This document shows positions 48,334 to 56,421 of a DNA stretch of 64,000 nucleotides, one piece after another. The stretch spans positions 248,001-312,000 of the forward strand of contig CAZQMB010000001.1 of NCBI GenBank assembly GCA_964594365.1, written 5' to 3'. Source of the DNA: CAIUSP01 sp964594365 (GTDB lineage Bacteria; Actinomycetota; Thermoleophilia; Solirubrobacterales; 70-9). The translations under genes and the position numbers were made by a program. Numbering within the stretch: the stretch's first letter is position 1; every line of letters begins with the position of its first letter. The notes beneath the pieces were generated by a model. It did not search any database and was not told where the DNA came from. It saw nothing but the letters and a program-made list of their open reading frames with translations.

Positions 48334-49158
48334 TCAGTCAGTGGTGACGCCAGCCTCGAGAGATTCCTCAGCGGGTTCGATCTCAGCTGAGGAGGGCTCC
48401 GCGATCTCGGGGCCGGAGGTCGTCTCGAGGTCCTCTCCACTTACACACTCAGGGTCGAAGCGGTAGCCGATCCCGAAGTGGGTGTGGATGTACGACCAGC
48501 CCGGAGAGTACTTCTGCAACTTCAGCCTGACCTTTCGGATGAAGACGTCGACCGAGCGATCGCCGTGAGCCATCGCGTAGCCCCAGACCTGCTGGTAGAT
48601 GTCCTCGCGCTCGATCACTTTCCCAGGCGATGCAGCCAGCAAGACCATCAACTCGTACTCGCGTCGGGTCAGCCCGACGCTCTGGCCGGATACGAACGCC
48701 TGGAAGCGATCACCCCGGATCTCTACTTCCCCGACCACCATCGGTGCGGCCTCGGACTCGGGTGCCGACCGGCGGCGGCGGCGAACGACCGACTCGATCC
48801 GGGCGATCACCTCCTCGGGATGACAGGGCTTGTTGATCCAGTCGTCTGCTCCCAGCCTGAGCCCGCGCACTCTCTGGGCCACCGTCGACTTACTCGAGCA
48901 CACGATCACGCCGAGGTCCGGCAGCGCGCCGGCCACCAGCTCGAGGAACTCCCAGGATCGAGGGCCCAGTGTCTCCGGATCGATCAGGAGCGCGCTCACC
49001 TTCATCGCAACCAACTCCTCGGTCGGCATGCCGGCTGCGACTACGCGGTACTCCCAGCCAGCCGCTTCGAGTCGCTTGCCGAGAACCGTGAGGAACGACG
49101 AATCGCTGTCGACGATCGCGACCCGGAGCTTCCCTCTCTGTTCGGTTGGGCTGGGCAT
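48334..49158 (-). CDS. OmpR/PhoB-family response regulator with acidic C-terminal tail
   Basis: 274 residues. Receiver domain (about 10-125): acid pair Asp17/Asp19, phospho-acceptor Asp60 in ALLIDPETLG, Ser88/89 switch region, Lys110 in INKPC. Winged helix (about 140-240) with LTRREYELMVLLAASPG and RSVDVFIRKVRLKL. An acidic tail of about 35 residues, rich in Glu and Ser, follows. No histidine kinase gene is in the window, so its partner (PhoR-like if this is PhoP) must be elsewhere. It resembles the downstream receiver-less protein in the DNA-binding half. Confidence 0.88.
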   Translation of the reverse strand: MPSPTEQRGKLRVAIVDSDSSFLTVLGKRLEAAGWEYRVVAAGMPTEELVAMKVSALLIDPETLGPRSWEFLELVAGALPDLGVIVCSSKSTVAQRVRGLRLGADDWINKPCHPEEVIARIESVVRRRRRSAPESEAAPMVVGEVEIRGDRFQAFVSGQSVGLTRREYELMVLLAASPGKVIEREDIYQQVWGYAMAHGDRSVDVFIRKVRLKLQKYSPGWSYIHTHFGIGYRFDPECVSGEDLETTSGPEIAEPSSAEIEPAEESLEAGVTTD

Positions 49159-49471
49159 CTCTCGAATCGGGTGCGAGAACGGACCCGACGAACGGAGAGT
49201 CTAGGGAGTATTCCGGCGAGTTCAGGCGTGGCGTGAGAATCCGTTCACCGTATTTTCACAGGCCGGAATTCGCTCCCAGCGAAGGAATCAGGCTTTCGAA
49301 GCAAGCTTTTCCCGAATTTTCACACTGCCCGCGCAACACCCAACCAAGATCGGATCCGGAAAACGGGATCTCCCTCTCGTTAGCGCGCGACCTGCTCGCT
49401 ACCTCTCCGGGCAGGTATCGCGCGCTTTTCCATTTCTGCTGGAGAGGCCTGACCGCTCTGGGTGTGAACGA
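49159..49471. other. 313-nt non-coding gap between uppP and the response regulator
   Basis: I see no supported gene here. It should contain the response-regulator promoter. TTCACC (49244-49249) and TTCACA (49255-49260) stand 11 bp apart on the plus strand, a possible two-unit PHO-like site in the reverse orientation. A strong hairpin occupies 49384-49433. Confidence 0.5.
49384..49433. terminator. strong hairpin downstream of uppP, probable terminator
   Basis: Arms AGCGCGCGACCTGC (from 49384) and GCAGGTATCGCGCGCT pair except for a 2-nt bulge, with a loop of about 15 nt. A TTTT run follows on the plus strand, whereas the gene it would end (uppP) reads on the minus strand. So it may be bidirectional, or may end an unseen plus-strand RNA. 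Confidence 0.6.
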
Positions 49472-50317
49472 CTACCCGAAGGTCGCGGGGCGCAGGCCGG
49501 TGGCGATGATCAGGAGGATCGCGACGCCGGCGACATAGCGGTAGTAGACGAACGGCCGGTAGCTGTAGGTGCGCACCAAACGCAGCAGGAAGACGATCGC
49601 CAAGTAGCCCGATACGGCAGCGGCGACGAACCCCACGATCATCGGCAGCACCACGCCATCGGGCAGTCCGTCCTGCGAGATCTGGAACCCCTCGAACACC
49701 GTCGCGCCGAAGACCACGGGGATCAACAGCAGGAAGGAAATCCGCGCGGCCGAATCACGGTCGAGTCCGAGCCAACGCCCGAAGGTGATCGTGATACCCG
49801 AACGCGAGGTTCCCGGCGCCAGGGCGAGGATCTGACTGGCGCCGATGATCAGCCCGTCTTTGAGGCTGAGGGTGTCGAGGTCCCGCTTCTGGGGCAGCTT
49901 GTCTGCCCAGAGCAGGATCGCTCCGAAGAAGATCAGCTGCAGGGCGATCATCCAAGGCGCCCCGAGGCTCGTGTCGATGAAGTCAGCGAACAGCGCGCCG
50001 GCTATCACCGCCGGAACGGTACCGATGGCGATCGCCCAGGCGAGTCGCTCATCGGTCGTTTCTATCTTCCGCTTGCGCAGGCTCGAGAAGAATCCCTTGG
50101 TGAACGCCACTACCTCGCGATGGAAGAAACCGACGGCAGCGATCAGGGTCCCGGCGTGAAGAGCCACATCGAACGTCTTGTTGAAGGACGGGTTCTCCAG
50201 CAGGAAGTCGTAGCTCTGCAGCCACGGGACGATGATCAGATGTCCCGAGGAGGAGATCGGGAGGAACTCGGTCAGCCCCTGGACCACCCCGAGGAGCACT
50301 GCTTCTAGCCAGGACAC
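49472..50317 (-). CDS. uppP: undecaprenyl-diphosphatase UppP/BacA
   Basis: 281 residues, multi-span membrane enzyme that recycles undecaprenyl pyrophosphate for cell-wall synthesis and gives bacitracin tolerance. Both active-site loops are present: GLTEFLPISSSGHL near the N-terminus and ILALAPGTSRSGITI in the middle. GTLIAAVGFFHREV is also typical. Start MSWLEAVLLGVVQG is the usual family start. Divergent from the small membrane protein gene at 50409. Confidence 0.97.
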   Translation of the reverse strand: MSWLEAVLLGVVQGLTEFLPISSSGHLIIVPWLQSYDFLLENPSFNKTFDVALHAGTLIAAVGFFHREVVAFTKGFFSSLRKRKIETTDERLAWAIAIGTVPAVIAGALFADFIDTSLGAPWMIALQLIFFGAILLWADKLPQKRDLDTLSLKDGLIIGASQILALAPGTSRSGITITFGRWLGLDRDSAARISFLLLIPVVFGATVFEGFQISQDGLPDGVVLPMIVGFVAAAVSGYLAIVFLLRLVRTYSYRPFVYYRYVAGVAILLIIATGLRPATFG

Positions 50318-50408
50318 GGGAGCAATCCTAGGGAAGCGGTCGGGCGGGCCTGACCCTCAGGACACAGGTACAGACGATGCGGTCGACCGGTGCGGTAGAT
50401 TTCAGATC

Positions 50409-50690
50409 GTGACGTCAGTCCGTACAGCAACCTCGCGTCGAATCAGGCTCTCAGCAGTCTTGGGTGCCGCCATCACCGCTTTGCTCGCGTTTGCTCCGGG
50501 GGCCTCGGCGGCCGATGGAATCGGACTCTACGGACCTGCCAACGACAAGGTCATCGTCTACTTCTCCTTCGGCGCGATGATCATCTTCGCGGCCTTCGTG
50601 ATCGGCGCCTCACTGATCCAGATGCGTCTCGATAAGCGCAAGGAGCAGCGCAAGGAAGCGCTGGAGCGCCTCGAGAGCGACAAGACCTGA
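50409..50690 (+). CDS. small membrane protein, unknown
   Basis: 93 residues from GTG 50409. A basic N-terminus and a signal-like hydrophobic segment end in APGASA (about residue 34), then a short outside stretch, one span (about 45-66) and a Lys/Arg/Glu-rich cytoplasmic tail. No family recognised. It precedes the M23 peptidase by about 270 nt. The longer upstream frame overlaps uppP and is rejected. Confidence 0.65.
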   Translation: MTSVRTATSRRIRLSAVLGAAITALLAFAPGASAADGIGLYGPANDKVIVYFSFGAMIIFAAFVIGASLIQMRLDKRKEQRKEALERLESDKT

Positions 50691-50962
50691 CCGCCTGCCC
50701 GGCGCAATAGGCTTCAGGCATCGAAGGCTCTCCACTCCCCCATCGCAAACCGGCACCGCGCCGGACCATCGAACCCGCTCGCGGTGTCAGGCCATTCGCC
50801 GGGCAACCTGTAGCCCGTCCTGAGCCGCGGAGGCGACCGGTCCGGCCCATCCCCGGAGAGAGGCCGGTCAGGCCGGTACCGGGTCAGCCCCCGCGGCTTC
50901 GACTCGTTCCCACCGAAGAGCCGCTCCGCAAGCCTGCACCTCCCAGCCTGTGGAGACCGAGC
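50691..50962 (+). other. 272-nt gap with an open Pro/Arg-rich frame before the M23 peptidase
   Basis: The peptidase frame is open back to the TAG at 50708 and would encode a Pro/Arg-rich stretch (for example RPVRPVPGQPPRLRLVP), but it contains no ATG, GTG or TTG. I see no other feature. It may be leader sequence or, less likely, coding from an unusual start. Confidence 0.4.
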
Positions 50963-51595
50963 CTGAAGTTCGCCGCAGGTCTGCTCACCGTGATCGTGCT
51001 GGCTGGCGCCGTCGGGACCGTGATCGGATTGCCTTCGCCGATCGGGTCGAACACTGCGGTCAGCTCTGCCGCAGCGAGCCCGACCTTGGTGGAGCCTTAC
51101 GACGTGAACACGCTGGTCGGTAACGGGACCGGACCGATCCTGGAGCTGGGTCCGTTCTTCCCGGTTCTGGGCAAGGTCGACTACGGCGAGGCAGATGCGA
51201 GATTCGGGGCCGAGCGCTTCGGCCACGTCCACGCTGGCCAGGACATCTTCGCCGCCAAGGGGACCCCGCTCGTGGCTGTGACCGACGGAGTCGTCACGGC
51301 CAGTGCGAGCGAGGACCATCCATTCTCCTCAGGCCGGGGCAACTACATCGCAATCTACGATCGCGATGCGGATCGCAGCTACGCCTACCTGCATCTGCTC
51401 GATCCCTCTCCACTGAGAGCTGGCGACAAGGTCGAGGCCGGCCAGGTGATCGGGCTGATGGGATGCACCGGCTCCTGTTACGGAGTCCATCTGCATTTCG
51501 AGATCCGGCAAGGCCGAGCCACCGTCCGCTCCGACTCCCGGGCCATCGACCCGCTCCCCTTCCTCAAATCCCTCCCCCAAGCTCCGACTCCCTGA
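50963..51595 (+). CDS. M23-family (LytM) peptidoglycan endopeptidase, probable CTG start
   Basis: 210 residues if started at CTG 50963, giving MKFAAGLLTVIVLAGAVG, a proper signal peptide with a GTGGAG site about 8 nt upstream. Starting at GTG 50990, the first normal codon, removes the charged end and part of the hydrophobic core. The LytM domain follows: zinc motif GHVHAGQDIF, then GNYIAIYD, YLHLL and the catalytic GVHLHFEIR. Cys residues in MGCTGSCYG lie next to the active site. Predicted exported cell-wall peptidase. A GC-rich hairpin follows the stop. Confidence 0.8.
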   Translation: MKFAAGLLTVIVLAGAVGTVIGLPSPIGSNTAVSSAAASPTLVEPYDVNTLVGNGTGPILELGPFFPVLGKVDYGEADARFGAERFGHVHAGQDIFAAKGTPLVAVTDGVVTASASEDHPFSSGRGNYIAIYDRDADRSYAYLHLLDPSPLRAGDKVEAGQVIGLMGCTGSCYGVHLHFEIRQGRATVRSDSRAIDPLPFLKSLPQAPTP

Positions 51596-51601
51596 GTCCT
51601 T

Positions 51602-51630
51602 GGCTCGTCCGGCGTCGCGTCCGGCGAGCC
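51602..51630. terminator. bidirectional hairpin between the convergent M23 and HD genes
   Basis: GGCTCG (51602-51607) pairs with CGAGCC (51625-51630), with inner CCGG repeats extending the pairing. It lies in the 69-nt gap between two convergent stops. No T-run on either side, as is usual in high-GC genomes. Confidence 0.5.
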
Positions 51631-51664
51631 GGAGGTGACAGGACCCGTGCGGCGGTAGAGGCGA

Positions 51665-52489
51665 CTACTCCACGCGAAAGCTGGGCAGGAGCCGCTTCTC
51701 GGTCTCACCCTTGACCTGCGCGAGGATCTCGACCTTGTCCTCGATCGGCGTGCCGCGCAGTTTGGTGGCGAGGAGGTCATCGACCTGGAAGACACCGGCC
51801 GAGTTGTTCATCTCGATCTCGATCCGAACCGGACGCTCCTCCCCCGGCTCGATCCTCACCTCGTCGATCGCCGCAGCCGAGAGGGCATGGATGCCGTACT
51901 GACCGCCTTCGAACGGGATACGAGACCTCCCCTGAGCCATGTCGAGGGCATCGGCAACCCGCACCACTCCGCCTTCGACCGTGTAGGGCTCGCCGCGACG
52001 CCGGTGTCCGATGATCGTGTTCAGGATCTCCGAGACCACCACGGTCCGATCGGGCTCTTTGTAGACGCCCTCGAGTAGTACCGGCAATCTGCTGGCTGCG
52101 AGGAAGAGACTGAACTCCTCGTGATCCTTGCGGTGGATGGACATTCCGACGTCGTGGAAGAGCGCCCCTCCGGCAACCACCACCTCGGCGTCGCGCAGCT
52201 TCATACCGTGGTCGGTGACCATCGCCGGTTCGACGCCCGCCTTGGCGAGGAGCCGCACCAGCCGGAGAGCCACGTTGAGGATCACCTGCACGTGCACCCA
52301 CGAGTGGTCGGACATCCCGAGCCTCTCCGAGGTCATCTGGGCCATGTACCACCAGGTCCGAACCTGCTCGTCGGCGTTGACGGCATCGAGGAACTTCTCG
52401 AGCTTCTTGTTGCCCCGGGTCGGGGCGTGGACCTTTGCCTCGGCTATCGCCTCGGCAGCGGATTTCGACTTCTTGCTCTCCTTCGCCAC
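51665..52489 (-). CDS. HD-domain phosphohydrolase
   Basis: 274 residues from GTG 52489. A Lys/Ser/Ala-rich N-terminus of about 30 residues, then an HD fold: HSWVHVQVILN (first His), GGALFHDVGM (HD pair) and VRVADALDMAQG (final Asp). The C-terminal 80 residues form a separate beta domain (EPGEERPVRIEIEMNN). Cytoplasmic; substrate unknown, though RNA or nucleotide phosphoesters are typical. No operon partner: convergent with the M23 gene, 214 nt from the exporter gene. Confidence 0.82.
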   Translation of the reverse strand: MAKESKKSKSAAEAIAEAKVHAPTRGNKKLEKFLDAVNADEQVRTWWYMAQMTSERLGMSDHSWVHVQVILNVALRLVRLLAKAGVEPAMVTDHGMKLRDAEVVVAGGALFHDVGMSIHRKDHEEFSLFLAASRLPVLLEGVYKEPDRTVVVSEILNTIIGHRRRGEPYTVEGGVVRVADALDMAQGRSRIPFEGGQYGIHALSAAAIDEVRIEPGEERPVRIEIEMNNSAGVFQVDDLLATKLRGTPIEDKVEILAQVKGETEKRLLPSFRVE

Positions 52490-52578
52490 TGGACCATCTT
52501 CGCAGGAGGGCGGCTGCCCGCTGTGAATCGATCGTGAACGGCAACTTTCCGACCGCCAGGCCGCTTAGCGTTGCGCCC

Positions 52579-52806
52579 GTGAGTCCCCCGAAGCCGGCCA
52601 TTCCGGTCTGCCTTGCGACCGGTGTCACCCTGCCCGAGTGTTCCTGCCGAGGCTGCCTCGAGCGCCTGCTCTCCCACCACGCCCCGCACCTGATGCGTCC
52701 GGTTCAGGCGTCGATCGGCGGCGGCGCCTCGGGCTCTGCCAACGCTCCCGCGGATGCAGCGATCACGCAGGCGATGCCGCCCAACTCGGGCGCATCCAGA
52801 GCCTGA
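52579..52806 (+). CDS. possible small Cys-rich protein (doubtful)
   Basis: 75 residues from GTG 52579. The first half has CLATGVTLPECSCRGCLERL, four Cys that could bind zinc. The second half is antisense to the 3' end of the EamA gene and looks like a shadow of it. No good ribosome site. It may equally be non-coding sequence holding the HD-gene promoter on the other strand. Confidence 0.2.
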   Translation: MSPPKPAIPVCLATGVTLPECSCRGCLERLLSHHAPHLMRPVQASIGGGASGSANAPADAAITQAMPPNSGASRA

Positions 52807-53597
52807 CTGAGCACCACGAAGCCGATCACCGCTGCGATAGCGGGTTCGACGCTCATCAACACCCCGAAGGTCGTCTGGCTGAGGCGGCGCATCGCCTGCA
52901 TCTCGAGGAAGTAGGGGATCGCGGTGCTGAGCATCGCCACCGCGAACCCGACCACCAGCACCTCCGGGGCGATCAGGTTCGCTCCTCCCTCGTACAGACC
53001 GGGCGCAAGAGAGATCAGCGTTGCGATCACCATCGAGAGAGCCAGACCTTGGCCGACCTCCATCCGGTGCCCTAGCCGGACCCCGCTGACTATGTAGAGG
53101 CCCCAGAAGATCCCCGCCACCAGCGCGAGTGCCACCCCGATCAGGTCGATCGAATCCTCCTGCAGAGGTTGGGTGATCAGGAACAGCCCGAGCACCGCCA
53201 GCGCGATCCAGATCAGGTCACGCTTGCGTCTCGATCCGACGACTGCCACAGCCAATGGGCCGATGAACTCACACGCCACCGCTATCCCCAGCGGGATTCG
53301 TGCGATCGCGGCGTAATAGAGGAGGTTCATCCCCGCGAACGAGACCGCGAACGGCACCACCACTCGCAGGTTGTCCTTGGTCAACAACTTCAGGCTGGGG
53401 CGGAATACAGCCAGCAACACGATCGTGGCGAAGCCCTGACGCAGGAGGACCGAGCCGGCCGATCCGACCTCGTCGAACATGGTGGTCGCCAGCGCCGCGC
53501 CGAACTGGAGGATCCCGATCGCCGAGATCGCGAAGATCAACGCAAGCCGCTTCTCCCCACCTACGGCGGGGCCAGTGAGGGATCTGCCCGAGGCCAC
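52704..53597 (-). CDS. EamA/RhtA-type (DMT superfamily) metabolite exporter
   Basis: 297 residues from GTG 53597. Ten short spans in two EamA repeats (about 15-140 and 150-280), with the repeat signature GVLMSVEPAIAAVIGFVVL in the second. Closest in feel to RhtA-type threonine/homoserine exporters, but substrate is not inferable. It lies 32 nt after the Rpf-like gene in the same direction. Confidence 0.9.
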   Translation of the reverse strand: MASGRSLTGPAVGGEKRLALIFAISAIGILQFGAALATTMFDEVGSAGSVLLRQGFATIVLLAVFRPSLKLLTKDNLRVVVPFAVSFAGMNLLYYAAIARIPLGIAVACEFIGPLAVAVVGSRRKRDLIWIALAVLGLFLITQPLQEDSIDLIGVALALVAGIFWGLYIVSGVRLGHRMEVGQGLALSMVIATLISLAPGLYEGGANLIAPEVLVVGFAVAMLSTAIPYFLEMQAMRRLSQTTFGVLMSVEPAIAAVIGFVVLSQALDAPELGGIACVIAASAGALAEPEAPPPIDA

Positions 53598-53629
53598 TGC
53601 GGCAGGCTAGCCGCTGCTGAGCGTCAGGA

Positions 53630-54181
53630 CTAACCGCAGTTCGGCCAAGGCGAAGAGCCGCGGGCATCCATCAACAACGCTGCGCGGACATCCTGCTCCC
53701 AGCCCGGAGCCTTGGCAGGGTCGCCTCTGCCTCCCACCGACTTCCAGGTGCTGATGCTGAACTGGTAGCGGCCTCGATAGGTGCCGTCGGCCGAGACGGA
53801 ATCGACGTTCCCGCCCGACTCGCAGCTCGCGATCGAGGCGAGGGTCGGCTTGGCGATCCCGAGCAGATCATCGACCTCGCGGAGCGCCTTCTTGACGTGC
53901 TTGGGGTGAGCGCGGGCAGACCACTTGAGCAGGCTCGCCGGCCCCTCGAAGCCGAGCTCCTGCGGGGTGAAGGTGCGTTTGGGTTTCGAGGGAACTGGCT
54001 GCGGGTCACCCTCGACGGCTGCCGCATCCATGGAGCCGCCTCCGCTCGGGATCGAGCGTTGGGCGATCGCGCCAGAGGCGCCGTAGATCAGGGCCGCAAC
54101 GCAGGCGACGGTAGCCAACGCGAGCGCTGCGAGCGCAAGGCCGCGATAGAGCGCAAGGCGCTTGTTTCCGGTCGGGGGCAT
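53630..54181 (-). CDS. Rpf-like transglycosylase-domain protein
   Basis: 183 residues. A signal anchor (about 13-38), a linker, a helical stretch with FTPQELGFEGPASLLKW, then a C-terminal domain (about 110-183) with IASCESGGNVDSVSADG, RGRYQFSISTWKSVGG and the end SSPWPNCG. This is the lysozyme-like fold of resuscitation-promoting factors; the catalytic Glu is in CESGG, and the paired Cys form the usual disulfide. Such proteins cut peptidoglycan to restart growth of dormant cells. Confidence 0.87.
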   Translation of the reverse strand: MPPTGNKRLALYRGLALAALALATVACVAALIYGASGAIAQRSIPSGGGSMDAAAVEGDPQPVPSKPKRTFTPQELGFEGPASLLKWSARAHPKHVKKALREVDDLLGIAKPTLASIASCESGGNVDSVSADGTYRGRYQFSISTWKSVGGRGDPAKAPGWEQDVRAALLMDARGSSPWPNCG

Positions 54182-54311
54182 CGGGTTGAAGAGAGTGACA
54201 GAGAGAACGGCGGCAATATGTGTATTTGCTCACAGTCCGCAATCGCCCACCCACCCACGCCTGAGACGCGCCTCGCCCTTGCTCGCCATGGCCCCTATGA
54301 TCGCTCGACCG

Positions 54312-54920
54312 ATGCAGATCCTCGCCTTCAGCGATCTCCACCGCAGCGTCGAGAAAGCCGCCAGCCTGGTGGAGCGGGCAGGCAGCGACGAGGTCGACCT
54401 CGTGATCGGCGCCGGCGACTTCGCCTCCCAACATGAAGGTCTCGACGAGGCGATCGCCTCCCTGGCCTCCATCACGAAACCCGCACTGCTCGTTCCGGGT
54501 AACAACGAGACCGCAGACGCTCTGCGCACGGCCGTATCCGACGCCGGTTGGAACTCAGCCAGCGTCCTGCACGGAGAGTCGACCGAGGTCGAGGGACAGA
54601 CCTTCTTCGGACTCGGCGCCGGAATCCCCACTACTCCCTGGGACTGGAGTTTCGATCTCTCCGAGGAAGAGGCGACCGATGCCCTCGCCGACCTCCCCGA
54701 CGGCGCGGCGCTGATCGTCCACTCCCCACCGAAGGGCCACTGCGACCTAGCCTCCTCGGGCGATCACCTCGGAAGCGAGGCGATCTTCGCCGCGATCGAA
54801 GGCAAGCAACCGCCACTCGCGGTCTGTGGACACATCCACGAAGCATGGGGACAGACCTCCGAGGTTGGTCCGACCCGCATAATCAACCTTGGTCCCGACG
54901 GGCACCTGCTCGAACTCTGA
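54312..54920 (+). CDS. calcineurin-like phosphoesterase (YfcE/Icc type)
   Basis: 202 residues from ATG 54312, where the metal motif begins (MQILAFSDLHRS); ATG 54297 and 54288 are alternatives and no ribosome site decides. Later motifs: GAGDFAS, PGNNETAD (Asn-Asn in place of Asn-His), VHSPPKGHCD and VCGHIHEAWG. The GNNE variant is seen in archaeal-type phosphoesterases of this group. Substrate unknown. It precedes the unknown 228-aa gene by 37 nt. Confidence 0.85.
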   Translation: MQILAFSDLHRSVEKAASLVERAGSDEVDLVIGAGDFASQHEGLDEAIASLASITKPALLVPGNNETADALRTAVSDAGWNSASVLHGESTEVEGQTFFGLGAGIPTTPWDWSFDLSEEEATDALADLPDGAALIVHSPPKGHCDLASSGDHLGSEAIFAAIEGKQPPLAVCGHIHEAWGQTSEVGPTRIINLGPDGHLLEL

Positions 54921-54957
54921 TCGCAACCGAATTCCCAAACCGCAACGAGAGGAACAG

Positions 54958-55644
54958 ATGAACGCTGACTCACCAGATCCCCGGCATACAGACGAATGGC
55001 GAGTCGAGGTCCACCTCGAAGCCGATGAGCACGGGGAGAGTCTCGGTGACAAGCTCAACTCACTGCACCTCGACGACGAGGCGAGGAAGCTCCTCGGCGG
55101 ATCGATCATCGTCACCCGCGACGGATCTCACCTGTTCCTCTACGCCTGGCACAGACAGAGCGCCGAGGAGGCCGAGAGGACCGTGCGCAACCTGCTCGAG
55201 CACGAGGGGCTGAGCGGCGAGGTGCAGCTGATGCGCTGGCACCCAGGGGCGGACGAGTGGAAGCCGGCTTCCGAGCCGATGCCTGAGACCGGAGCGGAAC
55301 TCGATGCGGAGATCGAGGACCACGAGGAGCGTGCGCGTCGCGAGTTCGAGCAGACCGGCCACTACGACTGGGAGGCGATCGTGGAGCTGCCGAGCCTGAA
55401 AGAGGCACGCAACTTCGCCAAGCAGCTGCACGACAGGGACCTCCCCGTGCGGCGTCGTTTCCACTACTTGATCGTGGGCGCCCTGACCGAGGAGGACGCC
55501 CGCGAGCTCGCGGCAGAGCTCGACGAGATCTCGCCCGAGGGGTCCGCGGTCGGCTTCCGTGCGAACCCGGTCGACGTGCCCCACCCCCTCTTCGTCCGGG
55601 TGAGCGCGATGAAGCCCGGCGTGGTGCGCGACCTCGGGCTCTGA
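54958..55644 (+). CDS. unknown two-part cytoplasmic protein
   Basis: 228 residues from ATG 54958, with GAGAGGAA just upstream. No family recognised, no signal or span. Strongly acidic. Two alpha/beta halves are visible: residues about 15-100, and about 135-220, where DWEAIVELPSLKEARNFAKQL and VGALTEEDARELAAEL look like a ferredoxin-like fold of the kind in signal-binding or RNase E-inhibitor-like proteins. A charged helix (DAEIEDHEERARREFEQTG) joins them. It follows a phosphoesterase gene and is convergent with the amino-acid importer. Confidence 0.75.
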   Translation: MNADSPDPRHTDEWRVEVHLEADEHGESLGDKLNSLHLDDEARKLLGGSIIVTRDGSHLFLYAWHRQSAEEAERTVRNLLEHEGLSGEVQLMRWHPGADEWKPASEPMPETGAELDAEIEDHEERARREFEQTGHYDWEAIVELPSLKEARNFAKQLHDRDLPVRRRFHYLIVGALTEEDARELAAELDEISPEGSAVGFRANPVDVPHPLFVRVSAMKPGVVRDLGL

Positions 55645-55671
55645 GCTCGAGGCTTAGTTAGAACCAGGCGG

Positions 55672-56421
55672 CTAAACGGCGGCCGAGAGGCGCCGCAGGA
55701 ACTGCTTGGTCTCGGCATTGCGAGGAGAGTCGAGTACCTCGGAGGGTTTCCCCATCTCGAGGATCCTGCCCTCGTGCAGGAACGCGATCCGATCCGCCAC
55801 CTCGCGGGCGAACCCCATCTCGTGGGTTGCGATCAGCATCGTCACCCCGACCTCCTCCTTCAGCTCCTTGACCGCCTCGAGTACCTCCCCCACCAGCTCC
55901 GGATCCAGGGCACTCGTCACCTCGTCGAGCAGGAGCGCGCGCGGGTTGGCTACGAGCGCCCTCACGATCGCGACCCTCTGCTGCTGCCCGCCCGACAGAC
56001 GATCTGGTTTCTCGTCGGCGCGGTCGCCGAGGCCGAACCTCTCGAGCAAGTCTCTTGCCCGCTGATCCGCCTCGGACTTGTCGAGTCCGTGCGCGCGGGT
56101 GCTGCCGAGCATCACGTTCTCGATCGCGGTCAGGTGCGGAAAGAGGTTGTAGGCCTGGAAGACCATCCCCAGTCTGCGTCTGACCGCGACCTGATCCACC
56201 GACGGATCGGTGATCACCTCGCCGTCGAGGTAGATGTCACCGTCGTCGATCTCTTCCAGCAGATCCACGCATCGCAGCAATGTGGACTTGCCCGACCCGG
56301 AGGCACCGATCACCGCGATCGCCTCGTGCTCTTTGACCTCGAAATCGATCCCACGCAGGACCTCGAGGTCCCCGAACGACTTGGTGACCCCCTCTAGCTC
56401 GATCACGGTGCCCGGACTCAC
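55672..56421 (-). CDS. polar amino-acid ABC importer ATP-binding protein
   Basis: 249 residues of the GlnQ/HisP class. Walker A GASGSGKST, signature LSGGQQQRVAIVRALV, Walker B LLLDEVTSALDPELV (the VTSALDPE form marks the polar amino-acid family), and switch THEMGFAREVADR. It overlaps the permease gene by 4 nt. Third gene of the binding protein/permease/ATPase operon. Confidence 0.95.
   Translation of the reverse strand: MSPGTVIELEGVTKSFGDLEVLRGIDFEVKEHEAIAVIGASGSGKSTLLRCVDLLEEIDDGDIYLDGEVITDPSVDQVAVRRRLGMVFQAYNLFPHLTAIENVMLGSTRAHGLDKSEADQRARDLLERFGLGDRADEKPDRLSGGQQQRVAIVRALVANPRALLLDEVTSALDPELVGEVLEAVKELKEEVGVTMLIATHEMGFAREVADRIAFLHEGRILEMGKPSEVLDSPRNAETKQFLRRLSAAV

Noticed and set aside
49251..49325. 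Two copies of ATTTTCACA about 63 bp apart as a repeat element
   Set aside because: Too short and not in an 11-bp phase with each other; only the TTCACC/TTCACA pair at 49244-49260 has meaningful spacing.
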